Below the pieces are notes generated by a model that was given only the letters and a program-made list of their open reading frames with translations, was not told where the DNA came from and made no database searches. Made by a program: the position numbers and the translations under genes. DNA of 64,000 nucleotides. Origin: Phoebastria nigripes. Its lineage: Eukaryota; Chordata; Aves; Procellariiformes; Diomedeidae. The stretch is from the NCBI GenBank assembly GCA_035582835.1, contig JAYKAV010000112.1, positions 2,487,304 to 2,551,303 on the forward strand. Direction: 5' to 3'. Position 1 is the stretch's first letter. Every line of letters begins with the position of its first letter. Positions 24,591 to 35,640 of the stretch are shown in pieces.

Positions 24591-24617
24591 AGATATAGAT
24601 AGATATATATAGATAAT
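24591..24617. repeat. Short (GATA/TA)n microsatellite
   Basis: AGATATAGATAGATATATAT-like sequence of about 27 bases, immediately left of the second GC-rich block. Confidence 0.8.
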
Positions 24618-24639
24618 GATTGTGTTTAAAAGGGGCCCA

Positions 24640-25180
24640 TGGGTTAATAATGACCTGAGCGGCTGCCAGGGCGCAGCAAGGGCCAGCTGCCCCGCCAAGG
24701 GCAGGGCACCCAGGGTGGCCATGGGGCCAGCAGGGCTGTGCCCTCACCAACCAGGGACTGTTCTGTAGGACCCAGCAAGGGAGCAAGCCCAGGGATGGTG
24801 ACCAGGGTAGACCCAGAGCCATGTGGCTGCTCAAATGGCCACAGTGTCAGTGCAGGGCTGAGGTCCAGCCGGGAAGTCAAGTCTTTAGGTCAGGGTCAGT
24901 AAGGTACATGTCCAGGTGTAGTCATACCTACAGCAATAGCACAGGCAAGGACAAGGAGAGNGGGCATGAGCTCAAATGCAGCTCCAAGGACAAGGGAGCC
25001 CCTGGCAAAACTTCTCCTAGCTCTTTCTGCCTCAGCTCTTTCCCAGCAGTGTGGTCCCAGGTTACTCAGCCAAGCCGTAGCAGAGCTGGCCTGAGCACAT
25101 GCTGCCAGACCCTGAGGAGGGGGAAGAGGTTACAGAGCCTGTTGGTGCACACAGAGCCCCAGTCATTACACTAACAGGAG
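24640..25180. repeat. Second GC-rich block, putative interspersed repeat
   Basis: This is a 540-base GC-rich stretch with GGCAGGGCACCCAGGGTGG, CAGCTCCAAGGACAAGGGAG and CTCTTTCTGCCTCAGCTCTT segments. Its style matches dispersed avian repeats that I have a vague memory of, but I cannot name a family and see no terminal repeats or target duplication. Frames up to 117 codons on both strands follow from composition and show no domain. Confidence 0.3.
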
Positions 25181-25254
25181 TTTTTGACTCTAAGATACAG
25201 TAGTAAGTCAAAGTTTTCACTCTAGTCAGGGCTCAGTAGGGTATCAGATCTACT

Positions 25255-25590
25255 TTGGTCAACATCTTCAAGAAATATGAAGGGAAGGAAAAATGTTCAG
25301 TAGCGATTAGATGTCTAGAAAACTTGCTGCATGAGGAAAGATTGCAAGAATGGCATTTTTTAGTTCAGAAAAGTGGTATTCTTCAAACACATAAAACAAT
25401 ACCTGCAAGAAAAGAAGGGAATGAGAAGTCCTCCATTCCCATGTGCTTGAATGGACAAAAATGCAAACACTAGGTGCAAAATTATGTGAAGCATTAGGAG
25501 AAACTTTGTCATCACACCACCAATTATGCCCTGGAACAATGCATACTCCAGAATGGAAATTTTTTTAGAACTGGATGGCCTCTTGAAAGC
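25255..25590 (+). mobile_element. Old, diverged CR1 fragment, plus strand
   Basis: The plus strand follows the CR1 ORF2 carboxyl-terminal order: a TCTAGAAAACTTGCTGCATGAGG-like segment (25312-25335, family form roughly 'sl.[10 protein letters not shown]'), then AGATTGCAAGAATGG, ATTAGGAGAAACTTTGTCATCAC (25493-25515) and CCCTGGAACAATGCA (25530), then GAACTGGATGGCCTC near the 3' end (25568). The frame is broken many times and the tail repeats are gone. It is clearly older than the CR1 copies at 7.0 and 31 kb. Confidence 0.5.
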
Positions 25591-25599
25591 TTTTCAAGG

Positions 25600-28500
25600 C
25601 CTTGTTACTGTATTTTCCCTAAAAATACTCTGACTAAATGCTTTCACCTAGCTTTGGGGACCACTTGGGTCTCCATTCTCTTCTCCAGCAGGTATTGGGA
25701 GTTTTACCGTTTCTATAACTTCAAGACTGGAGATTTGACTTACTTTTTGGCAATTTTTGATTGAAATCCCTTCAGTAAATCGTACTTTTAGATGCGAATC
25801 CCACTGGGGGAACAGAAGGGACATTTCATTCTTAATGGAAACATCTAGCACTATAAGCATTTTGAGTCCAAATGTCATTTTGACATAGTTATTCTTGTAT
25901 GTTGTAATTCAGCACCCAACAGGGTAAGGATCAATAGTTGCCCTCATTTGCTGTTTGTCTGACAACACAGAACACATCCCTTAGGGGCGTATGCTTAAAG
26001 TAAATGATGTTGCTAAGAAACCCATTAAAGTATGTTGTTAATTGACGATGAATAGCATCTTAGTTATTGGGAACATTTCTTACCAGTGATGTTTCATGTG
26101 GTGTGCANATGAGACAACTGGTAGCTGCTGATGTCAATAACACTGGTTATTTCAGAAGTGCACGCAACAGGGAACGAGAAAGGCAACAATTATCAGATAA
26201 GGAAATTGCCTTTGTTTTCTTTGATGTTGGTAACGTTATTTGGGTGACATCACAGAACTCTGCGTGACTGAAAGGAAGCGAGCGAAAAAACAGAAAGCGC
26301 AGTGAGATGGCCTGACTTCTTGCAGTGAACATTTGTTTCCTTGTCACAGTCTCAGGAGCAGAAGCTGTTCTCTCCCCAGTTGCTATTTATTCTTGGAGCA
26401 AGGTTCTGAACATAAGTAAATGCTCTGGCTAATGTTAATTTTAAAAAATATCTTCAGCCATGTCTCCGATGTAAAATACACTCAAAACAGATTTAAGTAG
26501 GCTCTGTTGCCATGATTGTCCTCTTCTTGATAGAAATGTATGATGAAATGTACTCCATTAGAAATAAATCAAACATAACAGTCGGTACTGTCCTGCTCAT
26601 TTCAATGGGCATCCTAAGGCTTTTCCATGTTGCTTTTAAAACCATGGCTAAAGGTGCCCTGCAGCCTCTTGAGTAGGATGCAAGCACTGAGAAAAGGTGA
26701 GGGTTGCTCAGCAAAACAAAGAGCAGCATACAGAAGAACAAAAGTATTGAATATTGCTCTACTTAACAGGGTTTCTAGGAAATGCTGGAAGGGAAAGGGC
26801 TTTATGGAAAATGTATGGTATCTAAAAATGGAGTAACAGTGTATTTTGCCCCTTTTCTGAATTTCTTCTCTGCTGAAATGCTATAAGCTGTAGAAGAGCT
26901 TGCATAAAGAGTGACTAANGGATTGTAATTTGGGAGTTCTTGCAACACGTCCCCTCCCTAAACTGCTTCTTGCTGAAAGTTGGGCATAAGTAACAGGTAA
27001 AAAATCACATTTTATTTCCATTTTAACCATTTTACACTGACAAAGTGGAGATAGGACAACGGGTAGGCAGACCTTTGCTTTGCTGCGGTGCAGATTCTTA
27101 TGCTGGCCAAACGTCCCCTTCTGTACTGTTATAAAATGAACAAAGAAGCTACAAAAGATGTTCCCTCGAAAGATCAGCTGTTGTGGGGATAAGTCTGTGC
27201 CCGGAGGTGCTCCAGCAGAAAATGTTGTTGTGCTCAGGCCCTTGCCTGAGGGTAATGGCCAATTCTGGAATGAAACCAGCTGCCATCGACATGGGTTGCT
27301 CAGCCATGTGAATGAAACCGCGTAAAGCATCTGTATTTGCCCACGTTTTCCCTATGCCTGAAATACTTCTGCTTTTCACAAGTTGCCTCCTACACTCCAG
27401 TTTTGTTGTAAGAGCTGATCATATATATTAAAATATGTAGTTTTAACATTTTCACAAATGCAGCTACCTAACTTCATTCACCTGACCTTTCGTCTGCTGA
27501 ATATTCACCACGCCCTAATTTGGTTCCCAAAATCTTTCTAGGTTGTAAATTGTTATAGTCAATACAGAGTTCATCCAACAAACTGTGTTGTTAATCACTA
27601 TTCATTGTTTTGCTTTCAAAAAGCCTACGACAGTTACGCAAACTAGCAGCAGAGAATAGAACAGGATTTAAATGAAATATGACATAAATCATATTTACAC
27701 CTGTACCAATGTTTTATCACATAGAATATTCTGACAGCTTTAAGAATACCATGTGTCTATCTCAGGATATGTTGGCCAATGATTTGTAAACAAAAATGAG
27801 ACATGTTTTAAGAAATTATCAGCAACTCATTTTATCTTTTCTGCATTTCCTTATCCCTAGTTTTAATTGACATGAATTGTTTCTTCCAATCTCATCTTAT
27901 CTGTAAGAAAATGCAGTGAAAAGGCCTAATAATATAACACAAAACATTTCATATGAATCTTTTCAGACAGCAAATATTATGTTGAGGAGCACAGGAGAAC
28001 ACAGCTGTGAAGTAAAATAAGAAAGTTTATTTCTGAAATAAAAAAAGAAAGTACCTTGATGCAACTTATTACAATCTTTTTGGAAAGGGACTTCTTTTTT
28101 TAGGCATTTCTTTAAGTTTACAAAGATTAATGAATTTATTAATCTTATCTTAATAAAAGACTTTTAATCATTCTTCTTTCAGAAGTCATGGAAATTTTTG
28201 AGATTTGTTTCATTTTAATTTTGGAAAGATTTGGGTATTTGGGAAGGTTCGATACTGAATGTTTAGGTGGCTCACTTAAGTGTTGACTTATGGAAGCCGA
28301 ATCAGCATTGAATGGAGACTAATCAATCCTTAATGCTAAGCAGAGAGGATGTTGGAGGGTTATTAAAATCCTATTGGTCATTTATGTTACTTCCAATCTG
28401 TCAGGTTTTTTCTGCATTACAAGTTCTATGATCAAGAATANATATTTGTAGGGCTGAGCCTTCAAAAGCTAACCAAAAAACTGTTAAATTATAACATAGT

Positions 28501-30835
28501 GGACACATTTTATAGCATCCTTTCAATTCTCCTCCATATTGCAAAGAAAAAGGATACAAATATAATAAATTCANTATTTCAAAATAAAAAATAATAGTTG
28601 GTCAAGAATTCCCCAAGAAGAAGAGCCTTTATAGCTCTTCCCTATGACAAGTTTATTGGATGAACATGTCTGACAGGCCAACACTGTCTGTCTATCCAAA
28701 GCAGAGGTTTCTGCACTCAGTGACTTCTTCCAACACAGCAAAGGCAAGATCAGAGTCACCTGGATGTCTGCACTCGGTCCCTTCAGTTAACATGAATTTT
28801 CAGGGTAAGTGCTGGGGAACAGATGGGACTGCTACTATTGAGTTTGTGCACAATGCCCTGCTTAGTATTTCAGATGTGTAGGGATTTTTTTGTATATATA
28901 GAGAAGTAAAATGATCCTAGTTGCTAATGCTTTTTTACCACTCAAAGGACATTTTGCAGATTTAGAACACATCAAAAATTTGTGTCCAGTGGCTATTGCT
29001 TTTGTTTCTGCTTCAGACAGAGCAGAATGCACATCACTGTCAAACTTACCACCTGGCAATATCAAAATAGAGACTGCACATAGAAGACAACAGTCTTACT
29101 GCCATGTAACTTCATGAAGTTCCTTACATTAGGTTGTATTAACTCCAGAAAACTCCTAAAATCTACTTATGAGGTGCTTTATTTCTTTGACAAAGCAGTT
29201 TGTTGATTAAACTCGGTCCTGAAGCTAACATTCAGTTTAGAGTAAGAGCCTGCAGTAACCACTTACCACAATGAGAAANTTGTTTCACCATGAACACATA
29301 AGGAAGAGCTTTGTAACTGAAAGATATTCCATCCTTTCCTGTGGCCTCTTCTTTGAAACAGGTCTTATAATATGTGTATCAGTCCAAGTAAGTCATTGTT
29401 GTGTTCAGTCAAAGATCAGACGAAAAATTAATTTCATCATCCGTCTCCCCTCAAAGATATCTCTGGGTCAACAGTGTAGGAAACTAAAGTTATTAACTAG
29501 ATGATGAAGGAATTCTGCCAAGAACAGTACATGACTGCTCCCACGAGATCTCTAAATACCACTAATACTTTCTTCAGTAAAATTAATCCCCGTTCATTAA
29601 TGCAAAACACTGAGCAAAATCTGCATGCTTTAACCTGACAGCAAAGCCAGTTCTGGCCACACAGCCTTTACTGCATGCCAGGCTTGGAAATTCGGGGGTT
29701 AGGAAATTCAGCTTCTTATAAAGTTTTTTGCATTCCTTCCAGTTACTGCCTCCTGGCTCCTGATTATGAAAAAAAGCTTCATTTTCTAGGAGCTGTGGCG
29801 GTATGGACAATTGCACACACATAGCTCCAGTCCGGAGAGAGGCGTGCAGTGGCTGCGTGTTTGAAGAGAAGCTGCAAAGAAGGCTTTCTTCTTCAGGAGA
29901 CAAAAATGTTCAGTCAATGTGGTTGGCCAGCAAGATGCAATGTGAAATGTTCAGACTGCCAGCCCAGGTCTGTGGATTTCCTTCACTCCCTGACTATGAA
30001 TTTTTGCTGTTCTTTTCTTTTCTAAATGGAAATTTAAAGGGAACCTGATGCCCATTAAAATGGTAACTCTGCCACTTCAAGTGGAACTGCACCTAAGCTG
30101 ACATAATGAAGTGATGTTGTACTAAAGATATTCCTTTGCCACGAAAACTTTAATTTTTTCTGGGCTTGGCAATATCAACTTGCCTATAAGAAGTCAGTGA
30201 GGAGACCTTAACTGCCTGAGTTCACACTCAACATTCAGGTATAGCTGTGAGAAGCTGATGAAGAGAAAAAGATCCAATGAGTGCCATAGCAGTGTAAAAA
30301 AAAAATAAAATTATACTTGTTTAACAACTGCCACAAGTAAGTTTTCTTTGCTATTTTTCTTCTTAGGGAAGTAAAATGTAAAATAGTACAAGAGAGACAG
30401 TATAAAACAAGAATCCACGGAATGCTTGTGTTTCTGGTCAGATTTTCAACCTGTGTCAGTCTGGCAACTTCTGTTGACTTTAACAGAGAGATTTGATGGT
30501 AACATTTTCAAGGGCATCTAAACAACTTAGGCTCCTAAGTCTTGGTTTAAAACTTTCAATAGTCTATTGGGATTGTAAGTGCCTTTGTAAGTCAATCACA
30601 CTTGAACTCCTAAGGTCTGACGNTAAAAAAGGGATCTATGTGCCACAATAAGAGCTGTAATACAATTATGTACACGTGACTTAGGTACATGGCCCTTGAG
30701 ACTGGAAACACGAACCATGTGTTAAGAGAAGTGGCTCCTTCACCGGGCATAGTTAATGCTGGACACACAGCTCAGCAGTACAATGGCTGTATGGCACTTC
30801 ATCCAGGCTACCAGGCTGGAGAAAAAAGTCCATTT
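25600..30835. other. Single-copy non-coding DNA with candidate conserved stretches
   Basis: No gene is recognised. The longest frame (149 codons, minus, 26881-27330) has no domain. Segments 26050-26340, 27470-27760 and 29580-29900 are the most suggestive of conserved non-coding DNA by motif content. AT-rich single-copy sequence fills the rest. Confidence 0.45.
26050..26340. promoter_or_regulatory. Candidate regulatory element with palindromic GATA and CRE-like sites
   Basis: The stretch contains TTATCAGATAA (26190-26200), two GATA motifs in perfect inverted arrangement with a 1-base spacer; AACGTT (26232-26237); and a CRE/AP-1-like TGACATCA (26245-26252). Several CpGs (GCACGC, AACGAG, GCGAGCG, AGCGCAG) persist in AT-leaning DNA. 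These features suggest an enhancer-like element, but no conservation or binding data are available here. Confidence 0.28.
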
Positions 30836-30933
30836 GGGAAAGACCCATAATCCAGGAGGAAGTGCTGAATGACCTGCTACGCCACCTGGACGCTCACAAG
30901 TCCATGGGGCCGGATGGGATCCACCCGAGAGTG

Positions 30934-30998
30934 NNNNNNNNNNNNNNNNNNNNNNNNNNNNNNNNNNNNNNNNNNNNNNNNNNNNNNNNNNNNNNNNN
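30934..30998. other. Assembly gap (65 Ns) inside the CR1
   Basis: Positions 30934-30998 are all N. Left of the gap the ORF2 frame has its first codon bases at coordinates giving remainder 1 on division by 3; right of the gap the remainder is 0. So 65 cannot be the true length if the frame is intact. From the family's usual spacing I expect roughly 40 missing residues, so the gap is probably undersized. Confidence 0.9.
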
Positions 30999-32309
30999 AT
31001 CTACAAGAAGGGCCGGAAGGAGGACCCGGGGAACTGCAGGCCTGTCAGCCTGATCTCGGTGCCGGGGAAGATTATGGAGCGGTTCATCTTGGGGNCNCNC
31101 GCAAGCCATGTGNGGGACAACCAGGGGATCAGGCCCAGCCAGCANGGGTTCATGAAAGGCAGGTCCTGCTTGACCAACCGGATCTCCTTCTACGACCAGG
31201 TGACCCACCTAGTGGATGAGGGAAAGGCTGTGGATGTGGTTTACCTGGACTTCAGTAAAGCCTTCGACACTGTCCCCCACAGCATTCTCCTAGAGAAGCT
31301 GGCGGCTCATGGCCTAGACAGGTGTACTCTGCGCTGGGTGAAAAACTGGCTGGGTGGCCAGGCCCAGAGAGTTGTGGTGAATGGAGCGAAATCCAGTTGG
31401 TGGCCGGTCACGAGCGATGTCCCCCAGGGCTCAGTTTTGGGGCCAGTCTTGTTCAATATCTTCATCAATGATCTGGATGAGGGGATTGAGTGCTCCCTCA
31501 GTAAGTTTGCAGATGACACCAAGCTGGGCGGAAGTGTCGATCTGCTTGAGGGTAGGAAGGCTCTGCAGAGGGACCTNGACAGGCTGGATCGATGGGCTGA
31601 GGCCAACTGTATGAGGTTCCACAAGGCCAAGTGCNGGGTCCTGCACTTTGGCCACAACAACCCCATGCAACGCTGCAGGCTGGGGGAAGAGTGGCTGGAA
31701 AGCTGCCTGGCAGAAAAGGACCTGGGGGTGNTGGNNGACAGCNNNCTGAANATGAGCCNGCAGNGTGCCCAGGTGGCCAAGAAGGCCAACAGCATCCTGG
31801 CCTGTATCAGAAATAGTGTGGCCAGCAGGAGTAGGGAGGTGATTGTGCCCCTGTACTCGGCACTGGTGAGGCCGCACCTCGAACACTGTGTTCCGTTTTG
31901 GGCCCCTCACTGCAAAAAGGACATTGAGGTGCTGGAGCGTGTCCAGAGGAGGGCAACGAAGCTGGTGAAGAGTCTGGAGAGCAAGTCTTATGAGGAGCGG
32001 CTGAGGGAACTGGGACTGTTTAGTCTGGAGAAGAGGAGGCTGAGGGGAGACCTTATCGCGCTCTACAGCTACCTGAAAGGAGGTTGCAGTGAGGTGGGTG
32101 TTGGTCTCTTCTCCCAAGTAACAAGCGATAGGACGAGAGGAAATGGCCTCAAGTTGCGNCAGNGGAGGTTTAGATTGNACATTAGNAAAAATGTCTTTAC
32201 TGAAAGAGTGGTTAAGCATTGGACCAGGCTGCCCAGGGAAGTGGTGGAGTCACCATCCCTGGAAGTATTTAAAAGACGTGTAGATGAGGCACTTAGGGAC
32301 ATGATTTAG
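30999..32309 (+). pseudogene. CR1 ORF2 reverse transcriptase, 3' part, open frame
   Basis: The frame is open from the end of the gap to a TAG at 32307-32309 (first in-frame ATG at 31059; 416 codons from there). Counting from that ATG, the A-block DFSKAFD starts at residue 64 (31248), the PQGS block at residue 122 (31422) and the catalytic FADD box is at residues 150-153 (31506-31517). The carboxyl-terminal segments [21 protein letters not shown] and [13 protein letters not shown] follow. In full elements this enzyme copies CR1 RNA at a nicked target. Here the amino-terminal endonuclease is missing, so the copy is not autonomous. It contains about 20 Ns, far denser than its surroundings, probably from ambiguous read placement among close copies. 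Confidence 0.93.
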
Positions 32310-35194
32310 TGGGCATGGTGATGTTGGGTTGGCGGTTGGACTTGATGATCTTAGAGATCTTTTCCAACATTAATGATTCTATGATTCTAAGATTCTATGA
32401 GATCCCTCTGTAGTATCCAGTTTGTTTGTTAAGGTTGCGCCACAGCAAAGCAGGAATTCAGAATTCACCTGGGTAGGACAGGCCAAGCTGAGCCTTTCTC
32501 CAGCGGAATGGTGGGACACAGCCAGAAGGGAGGAGGCCAGCTGCTCCCTGGCTCACCTTCAGTGACCACACAAGGTGAGTGGAACAACTTCTGATAACTT
32601 ACTTAGACACTGAAACACTTTTTGGAAGGGGGAGATGTTAGCGAAGCATGTTCTTGCATGAACGTGTCCAGTGAATGAGTGCTTATAAAATGACCTCTTT
32701 GAAAAACTGCACATGCAATGTGACAAAAAGTCAAAACTTGTAGCAAATAAAATGTGTGTGCCATTGGCCATGGGCCTTGCTTCCCCCCATGGTACCTGGT
32801 CTGAGGCAACCAAGGCAGTGCAATGTGCGGTGTACACCGAGGTTGGCAGGCTGATATTAAGAAGCTGGCTGGTTGCTTTGTATGCCTTCTTTTTTTCCTT
32901 TTTTCTTTTGTTAGTACCAGAGCTTTCATGCCACTTGCAATTTTTCTCCCATTGTTTTCTCCACAGCTGCTATGAAGATTCCTATGGGGCTGAGGCCTTC
33001 CTACAAGCAAGCTAGCAAGCCACCCACCAACATTTCTGCTTCAATGTTCCCTTCTAATGTCCTTTGCCTCACTGTCTGACACATGGCATGCTCTTACTTT
33101 CCATCTGTACCTCAGCAGAACCAGTGAAAGTCAAAGCACGTAACTTACATGGCTGTGACGCTGCATCAGTCGAGTACACACAGATCCCTTGCAGGCTTGT
33201 GACTTGAATGAAAGGGTAATACTTGTTCTTAAATCAGATAATCCACTCATATTTTGGGGAAGGAGTCCCTACTTAAAAATGCAGTGACCTACTTCTTCCA
33301 TGGCTAGGATTTAACTGTTGACAGTATGTAGTTCTGTTNTGCTCTATTCAACAAAGTTTACATGTGTAGGGGGATGTGAATTTAAATCTGTTCCTTTTAA
33401 CCATTTCCTTTTTTGTTTTATAAATATTTGCTTTCAGAATATCATTTACCCTCGACTGCAGCAATTCAATGAAATCCTTGCTTGTCCTGCCGCCTGCCAC
33501 CGTTTGGCTTACCACATCTGTAGAACTGTTCCATAAATATCATCCAATAAATGAACTTTTATGCTACTTCAAATTCCACCACCCTGCTGATACATCTTAT
33601 CTTCCAGGTTGTAAGCTCTTTCTAGCAGTAATTCTNATTTTCTAAGTGTAGTGGCTAGCACCAAAAGCCATACCTGGCTTTACTGATGCTCACTCCAACG
33701 CTCTCTGTGATTCTGTCCCACTGATTCCACCACCCAGGGATCTCCTGGAGCACCCCATTGCATCTGCTCAGCCCCCACACTAGGCTTTCCTCCTTCTAAG
33801 AACCAACATCATGAGGCAAGTGGGCGTACATGTGCCTGATTTTGTCCTGTCACCCAGCTAGGTGACCCTAACCTGGACCAGCAAACAATGGTAATAATAA
33901 TACTATGGATGTAATCCAAGGAATGTGATCCATGCAGATTCACTAGGCACTGTTAACAAGAAGTTACTAATTTTCAGTGTAGAATCCCTCATCCTTAATT
34001 ACTTTTCCCTTGTGTTTGAGAATTCCNGTCTCAGAAAATGGACTTCAGCATTTTGGGGGGTAACGGTGTTAAAATAAGTACATAGATAAAAAGGATACNT
34101 AAACAATATTTTTCCAGCCCCCAGATATGTTTTTTTTTTTCCTACTTAATGTTTGCAATGGCTATCACCGCATTTAAAGATAACTTCAACAGCTNCTTCA
34201 TGGCAAAATTTGTCAGAGAAATGTAACTATTGTTGGATGAGCATTTTAATCTTGTTCTATTATTTCTCTTTTCTTAATCATGAGAAGTGGAGAAAAACAG
34301 GGCTGAAATTAAGTGCAAAAAGCTATCAACTTTTGAATCTGGTAACGTTGGTGGAAGATAGGAGTCAGGCCCCACTGTTATTTGCCTCAAAGCAAAGCAA
34401 TGAATTTTTCATTAGCCCACAAGNTTAAATAATTCACCAGGAGGAAGGGGAACCAGGAGAACAACTTCAGCTCAGCCAAAACTCTTCAGCCTCCCCAGTA
34501 CAAATCTTCCTTTCTCCTGAACTCACACCCCAGGAAAAGAGCCTTATCCTCAGACAACTTGGTGTATAGGATGGAGCGTGCTCTTCGCTTCTGCTGAAGC
34601 CCTTCAGCTATGCACAAAATGTGGAACTCTTCAGGGGCACGGAGACTGAAACCCAGGTGGTCTGTGTCCCCGGTGCTGCCTTAAGCAGCCATCTGGAGGG
34701 CTGCCATGGTGCGACTAGATGGTCCTGGGTGTATTCAAGTGCTTTGAACAGAGTGGAAAGGCTGCAAGCAGAGGGTGAGAGGAAGATGCTGTGGAAAACT
34801 GCACCACNGTGTTGAGCGTGCTCTCCTGGGAGGTCAGCGAGGAGGATCTGAGATATCCAGAGGGGACCTGCAGGCCTCTGAGGACATCAGAAAAGCAACC
34901 TCAAATCAAACAGCGAAACCCAGATTAAATTGTTTGGCAAATGCAGCACCAATCTGACATTAGAATAGTAAAAGCACNTATGTATTGGCAAAAAACCTAC
35001 ATGTTAAGAAAAAGAAAAAACCTTTCCCTGTAAGTCTGTGGGGAAGTATCTCCGTAATAGCTTGCCTCCATTTAAGTCAGCACTGGAATACCTGTCAGAC
35101 CATGGGGGGCTCCATGNGAGTAAGGAAAATTAGCAGAGACTTCAATTTCACAAGACTTGTAGTAGACACTCAGGCCCCATTTTAAGGAACTTGC

Positions 35195-35640
35195 AGATGC
35201 GTCTCAAGGGCAAACCTTTTGCAAGCATTTGTTGGACAGCTGCTGTGATAATCGAGGCAGTGCTGTGGCTCCTCTCGTGTATCAGACATTANGCTCTTTC
35301 TCCCACTCCAGACGCAGCTATTTTACCTTACAGACTTACAAAGGGTTATTGATTTAGAGGCTTTACTAGGGCCCGCAAGAAGTTAATACAATTAACTTCA
35401 TTCAAAAGAATGTTGTCATAAACACTTATTAAAATTCCTGCTTTTGGGGGATGCATTTGTCAACCGGAAATTGGCAAAAATACAAAAGGTGATGAGGAAA
35501 ATTAATTTCCCTGAAGGAATCATTAAATCTTCCTCCTCCCTTTTCTCCCCCCATCTGCACTTCCCTCTTACTTCATGGGCTCCAGTACTGGAAGCTTTTA
35601 ATTGTCTAGATTGTCACTTTTTGACATCTTAATCTCCCCT
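35195..35640. promoter_or_regulatory. Candidate conserved non-coding element rich in homeodomain-type sites
   Basis: The stretch has many ATTA/TAAT cores (AATTAATTTCC, ATCATTAAATC, TTTTAATTG), a GAAGTTAAT/ATTAACTTC perfect 9-bp inverted repeat around ACA (35379-35399), and no meaningful open frame (longest 62 codons). The inverted repeat carries HNF1-type half-sites, but with a 3-base spacer instead of the usual 1. Enhancer function is an inference from motif density alone. Confidence 0.28.

Larger units (their letters stand above)
30840..32400 (+). mobile_element. CR1 LINE, 5'-truncated, youngest copy in the window
   Basis: CR1 ORF2 sequence begins near 30850 (ATCCAGGAGGAAGTGC, then GACGCTCACAAGTCCATGG), continues through a 65-N gap (30934-30998), the reverse-transcriptase core, the ORF2 stop at 32307-32309 and the 3' untranslated region (GGTTGGACTTGATGATC), and ends at 32400 with ATTCTATGATTCTAAGATTCTATGA-type tail repeats (32375-32400). 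Endonuclease sequence is absent, so the copy is 5' truncated. The frame after the gap has no stop for about 437 codons, so the insertion is recent. No clear target duplication is seen, as is usual for CR1. Confidence 0.95.

Noticed and set aside
31307..32219. Long minus-strand frames opposite the CR1 reverse transcriptase
   Set aside because: Shadow frames of the true plus-strand ORF2; no independent features.
35379..35399. Canonical HNF1 site
   Set aside because: Half-sites are right but the spacer is 3 bases instead of 1; kept only as a variant motif observation.
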